Source: an uncultured Oxalobacteraceae bacterium
GTDB lineage: Bacteria > Pseudomonadota > Gammaproteobacteria > Burkholderiales > Burkholderiaceae
NCBI GenBank assembly: GCA_946479255.1
Contig: CAMLFK010000170.1
Span: forward strand, 1-10,723
Direction of reading: 5' to 3'
DNA: 10,723 bases
The notes beneath the pieces are model-generated. The model had not been told where the DNA came from, did not search any database, and worked only from the letters and a program-made list of their open reading frames with translations. Shown piece after piece: positions 1 to 6,204 of the stretch. Within the stretch, counting starts at the first letter, position 1. Each line of letters begins with the position of its first letter. The position numbers were made by a program, and so were the translations under genes.

Positions 1-6
1 TGACGA

Positions 7-264
7 TCAGATCGACGAGATCAGCTTGGCGCCGCACGCGGTGACGTCGCCGTCGTAGGCCACGGCCTTGCCATGGTGATGGCGGTCGCTCTCGGCGACT
101 TTAATAGGAAATCTGCCCTTGCATTGCGGGCAGACAGTCATGTCGCCGTCGAGTGCGACCTGTTTTCCCAACGCTCTGAACGTCTCGGTGGCGCTGATGA
201 CTTTCCCACCGTGGCTAGTCGAGTCGCCCAGCCGTACTACACCATCGCCGCGTGAATTTCGCAT
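7..264 (-). CDS. PAAR domain protein, T6SS spike tip
   Basis: This 85-residue protein is a single short PAAR domain. PAAR proteins bind metal and form the sharp cone on top of the VgrG trimer of a type VI secretion system. Visible hallmarks are the opening motif VVRLGDSTSHGGKVISA (residues 9-25), a CPQC pair (45-48), a histidine run HHH (62-64) and the closing YDGDVTACGAKLISS (70-84). H18, one of the HHH histidines and C77 are the likely metal ligands (inferred from the family). No toxin extension follows, so it is a bare tip rather than an evolved effector. The start at 264 is chosen because the PAAR fold begins 8 residues later and a GAGG Shine-Dalgarno core sits at 270-273. Upstream in-frame starts would run into the lipase gene. 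It lies 13 bases after the lipase stop and is probably the last gene of the effector operon visible here. Confidence 0.9.
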   Translation of the reverse strand: MRNSRGDGVVRLGDSTSHGGKVISATETFRALGKQVALDGDMTVCPQCKGRFPIKVAESDRHHHGKAVAYDGDVTACGAKLISSI

Positions 265-277
265 TTTGGCCTCAGCA

Positions 278-1975
278 TTAAGTATAGGAACCCACCGGTT
301 TCTCGGGGTTCTCGTCCACTGCGGCGATAAGCCCTTTTCGGCTTCCAAGGAATCCCTTCCGATAGCGCCAGTAGCCCGTCCATTCGATCAATTTTCTATC
401 GAAACCGGCAAGAGAGTCATGTACGTAACCGTCGAACATACTGTGGGCCGCTGGGGACGTGGGTGGCGCAGCTTTCGCCGCCGCATATACCTTTCTGGCC
501 TCTGGATCAAGTTGAGGAGTAAGTCCATTCAGCGCGGGAAAAAGCCGTCTTGCGATCTCAAAGTAAATCCCCTTGCCGCCGCCCCCTGCTGACTCCATGT
601 AGGCGGCATGATTCAGCAACATCGCGTTATATGCGTTTAGACGTTCGCGATCCTTCGCGTTCGCCTTTCTCCAATGTCCCTGGCTCTGCAACCGTTTTGA
701 GATCTCCCACTTCCAGTTGATATATGGCTGCAGCCATTGGTGCAAGGGCCGCGCGTGCAATTGCGTCTCCCGTATAAAGTCGTCGTAGGCGAGCTGAAGT
801 CTCGGGTCAATTTTAAATAGGTCATGCCCAATTGACGACTTGGCGTCTGACTTATTTAATGGTGAACCAGCTTTGAGCGCGCACGACAGCATATGATTCA
901 ATGGCACCTGCGAAAGTTTAAGGGCGTCCCCCTCGGCAAGTGTTGCTCCCACCGCCATGCCTATTTCTCCGGGGGCATAGCCACCACCCACATCGCTATG
1001 TGCACCCGGATATGCGTGCTCGACGCAATTGGGTGGAAGCTTACCGTTCGCGATAACAGTGTCGACCGGAAAATTCCGTCGGAGCTCATGCATAGCGACC
1101 ATGTGGACGCAACTTTTTACAGATTCTCGAACAAGGAGATAATCGGCGTCCGCCCATCCAGCGTGGCCGCCGTCCAAGCCAACCGCAGATCCGATGCTTG
1201 AGAAAAATCCTGCGGAAGCCACTGTATCCATGATGCCGAGGAATCGAAAAGTAATTTTTACACCCGCCAACCCGCCATTGATGCAAAGGCGGTCCATCCA
1301 GTTGCAGAAAACACGTGCTTGAGCCGCGCCTCGCGAAAATCCAAATACGTCGATAAAACACTCCTTGACCCGTACTTTGGACGTAATAAGCTTCTTCTTA
1401 AGCTTGACTGCCAATCGCCTTAGGATTTCCTCTCGATCCCCGTCACCGAAGGTGTCGGGCATCCGTAGTCCACCGATTTCACCAATTTGAATGAGCGCGG
1501 CCTGGTCAGTAGGCCATTTGAACGTCATCCCGGATTGATTCCGGCAGAGCGCCGTAATCTGAGCGTCGCTGAGAAACCTAGCCGCGTCGAATGCCGTTTG
1601 ATGAATGTATTCAAGCATCCAACACATGGCGAACAAAACGCGCTGCTCGCATCCGTGGGCAAAGCCGTTTCCAGTAAAGCTTTCTCCCTCCTCACCGATC
1701 TCGGAGAACTTGGTGCCCACGCCTGGCACATACAAACTGTAGTAACCTTCATTTGGTTCCATGCGATATGCCTTGTACAAGCGCACAACGTTGCTGTCCC
1801 CCAGTTTGGGTTCATCTCTTTTAGCATTGTTGTCTGTGCCGTCAAAGAACACTCCGACATTGATATTTCCTTCGCATTTGGAACAATCCGTCAGCGTTAA
1901 CGGCTCGGATACCCGTACGTTAGCGATGGGTGCCTGGGCTGATGGAGCAATCACGAAATCCGCTTGGTCGCTCAT
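278..1975 (-). CDS. Tle1-like T6SS phospholipase effector (DUF2235)
   Basis: A 565-residue DUF2235 alpha/beta hydrolase of the Tle1 type, antibacterial lipases that cleave membrane phospholipids after type VI delivery. Seen in the sequence: the family opening NVGVFFDGTDNN (39-50), the nucleophile elbow FGFSRGAAQAR (211-221) with predicted catalytic Ser214, the strand FLGIMDTVAS (245-254) with probable catalytic Asp250, PGAHSDVGGGY (323-333) with probable catalytic His326, and a C-terminal YVHDSLAGF (517-525) followed by WRYRKGF, also typical of T6SS members. The triad is assigned by motif, not structure. There is no signal peptide or membrane segment, as expected of a spike-loaded cargo. A C31-S-K-C34 pair precedes the fold. 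The start at 1975 is preferred over 2014 because it has GGAGGGAG 6 bases upstream and makes an ATGA overlap with the DUF3304 gene. The neighbours VgrG, DUF4123 and PAAR support effector identity. The exact lipid specificity (A1, A2 or other) cannot be read from sequence. Confidence 0.88.
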   Translation of the reverse strand: MSDQADFVIAPSAQAPIANVRVSEPLTLTDCSKCEGNINVGVFFDGTDNNAKRDEPKLGDSNVVRLYKAYRMEPNEGYYSLYVPGVGTKFSEIGEEGESFTGNGFAHGCEQRVLFAMCWMLEYIHQTAFDAARFLSDAQITALCRNQSGMTFKWPTDQAALIQIGEIGGLRMPDTFGDGDREEILRRLAVKLKKKLITSKVRVKECFIDVFGFSRGAAQARVFCNWMDRLCINGGLAGVKITFRFLGIMDTVASAGFFSSIGSAVGLDGGHAGWADADYLLVRESVKSCVHMVAMHELRRNFPVDTVIANGKLPPNCVEHAYPGAHSDVGGGYAPGEIGMAVGATLAEGDALKLSQVPLNHMLSCALKAGSPLNKSDAKSSIGHDLFKIDPRLQLAYDDFIRETQLHARPLHQWLQPYINWKWEISKRLQSQGHWRKANAKDRERLNAYNAMLLNHAAYMESAGGGGKGIYFEIARRLFPALNGLTPQLDPEARKVYAAAKAAPPTSPAAHSMFDGYVHDSLAGFDRKLIEWTGYWRYRKGFLGSRKGLIAAVDENPEKPVGSYT

Positions 1976-2604
1976 TTCCAACTCCCTCCAGATTTCGCTT
2001 CCTCTGCCTCCCATGCGGCCCGCCGTTTCGCCAATTCGGCTGGAGTAAACAGCTCATCCACTGGTGTTCCAACAGTTGCAATATTCGCTTCCCGAGGATC
2101 ATCAGTGATCGGATGACCTTTGCCCCAATGGCCAGTTGTGCTGGATACCACCCGCGCTTTCCCGTTCGAAAAAAAATGTACATAAAGATGAGCGGCAGTG
2201 TCGTAGCGTTCAACTGGAACAATTGCGCGATAGCTCTTAAAGCTAACGCTACCGTAGTTGTCGTTTTCGATTTCAGTACGATTCTCGTTGGTCCAATCCC
2301 CGACGGCCCACCGCAGATCGACGGTCAATCCAGGACGCCATGCCTTAGGGAGGTTAACGCAGCAAATATCGCCCCCACTCCCGGTACGCTGGACGTTAAA
2401 CCGCGAGTAGCCATCTACGTAAAGGTCTGGAATATTGAAGTTTGGTCCCATGTGATGGACACCGGAAAAAAGCACGCTGGCGAATTTACTATTGTGATTC
2501 TCCCGCTGCACCCACGGGATCGTGAAATATATGATTACTCCAAGAACTGTGAGCCAAGCGATCGTCTTGACCGATTTAGATGAAATACCCTTTGCAGAAG
2601 CCAT
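1972..2604 (-). CDS. DUF3304 membrane-anchored protein, candidate lipase immunity protein
   Basis: A 210-residue protein with a cytoplasmic N-terminal stub (about 1-12, several Lys), one hydrophobic segment (about 14-31) and a periplasmic body. There is no cysteine lipobox after the hydrophobic segment, so it looks like a signal-anchored inner-membrane protein, not a lipoprotein. The body matches the DUF3304 pattern: a FSGVHHMGPNFNIPDLYVDGY stretch beginning near residue 46, a DICCVNLPKAWRPGLTVDLRW region (79-99), and IVPVERYDTAAHLYVHFFSNG (128-148). The C-terminus is helical and charged (187-204). No catalytic motif was recognised. Its stop overlaps the lipase start by ATGA, so the two are co-translated, and a periplasmic location is where a phospholipase would need to be blocked. 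Immunity function is inferred from position and topology; a role as an effector accessory factor is the main alternative. The start at 2604 has GGAGGT just upstream. Confidence 0.8.
   Translation of the reverse strand: MASAKGISSKSVKTIAWLTVLGVIIYFTIPWVQRENHNSKFASVLFSGVHHMGPNFNIPDLYVDGYSRFNVQRTGSGGDICCVNLPKAWRPGLTVDLRWAVGDWTNENRTEIENDNYGSVSFKSYRAIVPVERYDTAAHLYVHFFSNGKARVVSSTTGHWGKGHPITDDPREANIATVGTPVDELFTPAELAKRRAAWEAEEAKSGGSWK
1982..1989 (-). promoter_or_regulatory. Shine-Dalgarno of the lipase gene
   Basis: GGAGGGAG on the minus strand ends 6 bases before the ATG at 1975, inside the 3' end of the DUF3304 gene. It decides the lipase start in favour of 1975 over the more upstream in-frame ATG at 2014. 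With the ATGA overlap, it suggests translational coupling to the DUF3304 gene. Confidence 0.75.
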
Positions 2605-2607
2605 GAA

Positions 2608-2613
2608 ACCTCC
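2608..2613 (-). promoter_or_regulatory. Shine-Dalgarno of the DUF3304 gene
   Basis: GGAGGT on the minus strand lies 3 bases before the ATG at 2604. It sits in a 59-base gap (2605-2663) after the DUF4123 stop. This gap is the only sizeable one inside the effector operon. It contains an 8-base palindrome CGAGCTCG at 2643-2650 but no T-rich hairpin or recognisable promoter. Confidence 0.7.
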
Positions 2614-2663
2614 ATCTTGTTGAGTGATGCAATGTGGAACTTCGAGCTCGCTATGTAACCGGT

Positions 2664-3488
2664 TTAGTGCGCATGGACGGCCACTACGTTAGCGAAGATC
2701 GCACGTATTTCGTCCAGGTTTTTCTCGGAAAGCAATCGAGGCAGGTTTGTTAACTCAAGTGCCTTCCCGGCAGTATCGATTGCCGCCGCAATCAGCCAGC
2801 GCAGCACCACATCCTCAGAATTTCCGGATGCGCGCCAAAGGTCTCGCGACTTGCATGCCCATAGATACTGTTCCTGGCAGCTGCCACGCAACGCCGCTCC
2901 ATGCCTCATTGCTTTAATGTGCGCGATGTATACGTCCGGCTCACATGCATCAGCGCACTGCCCGAATTGCTCACTATCCAGGATCAAAGGGGTCGCAGAA
3001 TTTTCCTTGCTCGCATCCGCGATCGGCAGCTGGAACAGCCGTCCGTCCCGGCCATGCGTTTGCCATCTCACGAACGGACTGGTTAGCGAGGCCCACTGCG
3101 GTGGCCGCAGAACGACGGCCAACGTAGACTGAACAATGCAATCCGCAAATCGCAAGGAATAGGTTTTGTACGCCTCGTTGCGCACCACGATGAATCGCCG
3201 CAGGTGTTCAGTCAGTGCAGCCGCAGTCAAGTGCGTCTCGATGATCGACAGGTGAAGTTGTGGAGAGACTGCGTTCACAAGCACCATCATCGCGCCGATC
3301 TCCTCAGCTTCGAGTGCGGCGGCAATGTCGATCACTATGGGCCCCATTTTTACGGCCTCGTCGGGATACGGTGAATGGATCCAGCCAGGCTTATCCGGTC
3401 CGGCGAGCACCAGTCTGTCAACGGCATCACCAGCCAAGGCACCGTCCACCAACAGATACGATAAAACCGGTAACGATATGCTGTTCAT
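2664..3488 (-). CDS. DUF4123 T6SS effector adaptor/chaperone
   Basis: A 274-residue cytoplasmic protein of the DUF4123 (Tap/TEC) type. These adaptors bind a toxin and the C-terminal end of a VgrG and load the toxin onto the spike, without being secreted themselves. The N-terminal SYLLVDGAL (10-18) matches the usual LLDGA opening. The later block EHLRRFIVVRNEAYKTYSLR (94-113), with FADCIVQSTLAVVLRPPQW just after it (114-132), matches the family core in which a 'LRRF' helix is followed by a strand carrying 'LRFxD'. The C-terminal third (205-274) is a helical region with no recognised domain. The start at 3488 is clear: its ATG overlaps the vgrG stop as ATGA and a near-perfect GGAGGTG precedes it; the longer in-frame ORF from 3545 would read 19 residues of vgrG DNA. 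The partner is most likely the Tle1-like lipase two genes downstream. No signal peptide or membrane span is seen. Confidence 0.8.
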   Translation of the reverse strand: MNSISLPVLSYLLVDGALAGDAVDRLVLAGPDKPGWIHSPYPDEAVKMGPIVIDIAAALEAEEIGAMMVLVNAVSPQLHLSIIETHLTAAALTEHLRRFIVVRNEAYKTYSLRFADCIVQSTLAVVLRPPQWASLTSPFVRWQTHGRDGRLFQLPIADASKENSATPLILDSEQFGQCADACEPDVYIAHIKAMRHGAALRGSCQEQYLWACKSRDLWRASGNSEDVVLRWLIAAAIDTAGKALELTNLPRLLSEKNLDEIRAIFANVVAVHAH

Positions 3489-6133
3489 TTCACCTCCACG
3501 AACGGTGCATGCGCCTTCGAAGCCTTGAGCATGCAGGGTAAGCAAATTTCATGGTGCGGTATCTCGTCAGGAAACTGCGTCGGGCGATCCTGCTTCGGAA
3601 AGGTCTGATGATCCGCGGCGTACATCTCGTGTTTGCCGCCCGTGTAGCCTTTGATGCCAGCAGCACTGATTTCCAGCTCACTGCCGCCGCCATAGAATCG
3701 GACGCCCGTTTTGGCTTTAATGTTGATCCAGTCCGTCGTGCTGATGAGATCGAGTACCTTCTTCGCCAGGATCTCCACCTTGTCGTCCTGGGCCTGCACC
3801 CGCACAGGCCCCTTGGACGCGATGAACCTCATGCCGAGCTCATTGGCAAACAAACTGATATCGAGTGCGGCGCGCAGCAATACGTGCGCGCCTGCCGCCA
3901 CTGTTGTCGTGCCGCCGCTGAGCATGTCGATGTCGCTGGCGGCACCGAGGCCAATGCTGCCGCTGCTGCCCGCAACCAGACCCGCAGGTGCGCTCACAGC
4001 AACGATTGCCGGACCATTCTCAGCCAGCTTTTTCGTACGCTCGATCAGGTCCGCAAGTTCAGTGCCGCCAGGCTCGTCCTGCGCATGCTTCTTCGCCAGA
4101 TCGGCCAGCTGCGTGGACAGCTTGTGCAGTGCATCCAGCGTTGCGGTGAGCTCGCTGCAATCGAGCTGGCCGCCTTCCGCTTCCTTGCTGGCGGCGGCGC
4201 TGATCAGGGTGCCCTTGCCGCTGCGGACAGCAACAGCCGCGTCGCTGCGCAGCTCCGCGCCCTCGCCCCTCGCTTCGCCGTGCCCGCCCTCCAGCGGATG
4301 CACAAGAAATCCAAGATTGAGCTGCGATGTCGCATGGTCGCTCGCGAGCTGTGCGTTGATGCGGCCAGCCGAGTCGTCGAACCTCAACTGGTTTCCACGG
4401 TAGCTCGCCTTTTCACGGCTTCGCATTCCCGACAGATAGCGATTCGCGGGCAATGCGCCCTTCTTGCTGAGGGCTGGCGGCTCGGCATCGCCGTTATAAA
4501 CCTGCCCTGTAATCATGGGTTTATCAGGGTCGCCATTCAGGAAGGTCACGATGACCTCTGCACCATTACGCGGCAGTGCGATGGTGCCAAACTGGCGACT
4601 GCTGCCCGGACCATTGCCCGCCCAGTTGCTCGCCACGCGCACCCAGGCCGAATAAGCATAAGGCTCATCCGGTACACCACCGAGGAATTGCCGTTCGGTG
4701 CGGCTGTGCGCACCCGGGAACAGCACCAGTACCCGGCCCATCTTGTCGCAGTAGAGTTCTTCGCCTGCAGGCCCCACCACGATTGCCGTTTGCGTTTGCG
4801 CCTGCGGCACATCCCTGCGGGCGTCAAATGCGGGCACGATCGGGACGCCACGGCGTACTACCGTCACCTGAATCTCGCAACGGACCGGACCGGCGGTGCC
4901 ATCTTCAGCCATATCAACCGCGCCGGAACCTTGCCAGCGGCTGCGCGTGAACAGGCGCTCCACCTTCATGGCGAGCGCGGTCGGCAGGTTGTTGCGCGCG
5001 ACGATGTGAAATCCAGTGATGACGAAATCCCGCTCGAAGTGGGGATGCGTGTCGATTTCCGGGTGCCCCGTCAAGGTGAAATATTCGCCCGCACAGAATG
5101 TACGCACCGTGCAGTCCGCCACGAAGCATTTGGCATCGAACTCCTTGCGCTGCAACTGAATGTGTCCGAGACGAAAAAAATCTTCCTCGTCGTCGCCCAG
5201 ATGCGGGGCCATAACCTGATAGTCTTCGAGGCTGGCGGCAAGGCTGTTCCCGGCAGCGCCTTGCGCGATCCCGCTGGTCACGGAGACTCCCATGGCGCGC
5301 CGTCCACTGGGATACTTGTAATCCCAGCTGAAGCGTTCTACTTTCCCACCTTGCAAGGAACGAACAGCATTCCACGCCGTGACCGTATCCCGTTGCTCGG
5401 TCGGACCGCCGAGGTGGTAGCGCACACTGTCGGCCGCGTTGCGCTCCAGCTGGTCGAACCGGTTGAACAAAACAAGTGCGTGGGAGGGGGCAGGCTGATT
5501 GCCCGCACCAGCGGCTTCGTCACACGCACGAAAAAACCAGCTGATGCCGCACCGCCGCAGCAAACGGCGTATGAAGGCGGCGTCGGACTCGTTGTATTGC
5601 ATCGTGAACTCTCGCGCCGGATAGTTCGTGCGGTAAAAAAAGCCCTTGGCAATTTCAAGCCGAAATGCCGCCGCGACAATGCTGCTCGATTGCTGCCACT
5701 CGCTGACGAGCAGTTGTACAATCTGCAGCTCGCTCATGTGCTTGAAAACGCGTGTCCGGATACGCATTTCCATGATCGACATGGCATCGCGAATCCGGAG
5801 CTTATAGGCGGCCAAGCCGCCATCGAAATCCCCGGCAACGGCCTCAGTCACGATGCCGCAAATATTGCGCAGTTCGCCCCGATCAGTCACCAGTTCAACG
5901 GCGACCGGCAAGCCGATGAAGCCCGTCAGCTTCAACTTTGGGGATAGAGAAACGCCGAAAACTTCGTAATCGATCGCGCCGCAGATTGCATCGCCCCCAC
6001 TCACCCTTTGCGGTAGCAATACCCCATCGAGCTCTTTCGAAAGCGACCCGAAACGCAATCGAAGCGGCCGGTTTACGCCGTCGAGGAAGCGTTCTTGCTC
6101 AATCCATGCCGACAAAGCATCCTGGCTTCCCAT
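3485..6133 (-). CDS. vgrG: VgrG type VI secretion spike protein with DUF2345 and Cys-containing tail
   Basis: An 882-residue VgrG. VgrG trimers form the membrane-puncturing spike at the tip of the T6SS tube and carry effectors. Domain order by eye: a gp27-like base (about 15-400), with YNESDAAFIRRLLRRCGISW (180-199) as the clearest family motif; a gp5-like OB fold (about 445-545), including DKMGRVLVLFPG (463-474) and PRNGAEVIVTFLNGDPDKPM (521-540); the T6SS_Vgr linker block (about 578-650), with NQLRFDDSAG and RGEGAELRSDAAVAVRSGKG; and a DUF2345 beta region (about 680-835). A roughly 45-residue tail follows with an ICLPCMLKAS motif (C864, C867). No enzymatic extension such as an actin-ADP-ribosylating or peptidoglycan domain is seen, so it appears to be a carrier. 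Start at 6133 has AAGGAG 6 bases upstream. It is first in the effector operon and overlaps the DUF4123 gene by 4 bases, fitting a tail-adaptor-lipase hand-off. Confidence 0.95.
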   Translation of the reverse strand: MGSQDALSAWIEQERFLDGVNRPLRLRFGSLSKELDGVLLPQRVSGGDAICGAIDYEVFGVSLSPKLKLTGFIGLPVAVELVTDRGELRNICGIVTEAVAGDFDGGLAAYKLRIRDAMSIMEMRIRTRVFKHMSELQIVQLLVSEWQQSSSIVAAAFRLEIAKGFFYRTNYPAREFTMQYNESDAAFIRRLLRRCGISWFFRACDEAAGAGNQPAPSHALVLFNRFDQLERNAADSVRYHLGGPTEQRDTVTAWNAVRSLQGGKVERFSWDYKYPSGRRAMGVSVTSGIAQGAAGNSLAASLEDYQVMAPHLGDDEEDFFRLGHIQLQRKEFDAKCFVADCTVRTFCAGEYFTLTGHPEIDTHPHFERDFVITGFHIVARNNLPTALAMKVERLFTRSRWQGSGAVDMAEDGTAGPVRCEIQVTVVRRGVPIVPAFDARRDVPQAQTQTAIVVGPAGEELYCDKMGRVLVLFPGAHSRTERQFLGGVPDEPYAYSAWVRVASNWAGNGPGSSRQFGTIALPRNGAEVIVTFLNGDPDKPMITGQVYNGDAEPPALSKKGALPANRYLSGMRSREKASYRGNQLRFDDSAGRINAQLASDHATSQLNLGFLVHPLEGGHGEARGEGAELRSDAAVAVRSGKGTLISAAASKEAEGGQLDCSELTATLDALHKLSTQLADLAKKHAQDEPGGTELADLIERTKKLAENGPAIVAVSAPAGLVAGSSGSIGLGAASDIDMLSGGTTTVAAGAHVLLRAALDISLFANELGMRFIASKGPVRVQAQDDKVEILAKKVLDLISTTDWINIKAKTGVRFYGGGSELEISAAGIKGYTGGKHEMYAADHQTFPKQDRPTQFPDEIPHHEICLPCMLKASKAHAPFVEVK
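3491..3497 (-). promoter_or_regulatory. Shine-Dalgarno of the DUF4123 gene
   Basis: GGAGGTG on the minus strand ends 2 bases before the ATG at 3488 (GGAGG itself is 4 bases from it), within the last codons of vgrG. It fixes the start at 3488. Terminating vgrG ribosomes could restart here through the ATGA overlap. Confidence 0.75.
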
Positions 6134-6204
6134 ACCAGTCTCCTTGATAAGCCGAGCAAGGAAAGTATGGTGGAATGCACCGATGAAAGATTGACGAGCA
6201 GCAA
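6134..6204 (-). other. 71-base spacer between kinase gene and vgrG
   Basis: This is the largest gap in the window and the natural place for a promoter of the effector operon and a terminator of the kinase gene. On the minus strand CATACT (6163-6168) resembles a -10 box in 4 of 6 positions, but no acceptable -35 lies 16 to 18 bases upstream. The only hairpin noticed is GGTG-CATTC-CACC (4-base stem, no following T run), too weak for a terminator. No sigma-54 type GG/GC pair was seen. The sequence thus leaves open whether vgrG has its own weak or activator-dependent promoter or is partly read through from the kinase gene. Confidence 0.4.
6140..6145 (-). promoter_or_regulatory. Shine-Dalgarno of vgrG
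   Basis: AAGGAG on the minus strand lies 6 bases before the ATG at 6133, an ideal spacing that supports this start. Confidence 0.7.

Noticed and set aside
2169..2176. Run of eight A (T8 in the coding strand) inside the DUF3304 gene as a phase-variation tract
   Set aside because: It encodes the His-Phe-Phe-Ser of a conserved-looking segment in frame. Shorter T runs at Phe-Phe pairs also occur in vgrG (near 5173, 5528 and 5635), so it is more likely codon use than a switch.
1930..2583. 217-codon plus-strand frame opposite the DUF3304 gene
   Set aside because: It spans the DUF3304/lipase junction in antisense and shows no domain. The minus-strand genes have strong ribosome binding sites and family motifs.
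2643..2650. CGAGCTCG palindrome in the 59-base gap as an operator
   Set aside because: A single 8-base palindrome is easily found by chance and it has no second copy or promoter next to it.
3551..5947. 798-codon open frame on the plus strand opposite vgrG
   Set aside because: It mirrors a clearly real vgrG with all its motifs. Its translation is rich in Arg, Ala and His with no domain, as expected from the antisense frame of a G+C-rich gene.
6171..6183. GGTG-CATTC-CACC hairpin as terminator of the kinase gene
   Set aside because: The stem is only 4 base pairs and is not followed by a T run on the minus strand.
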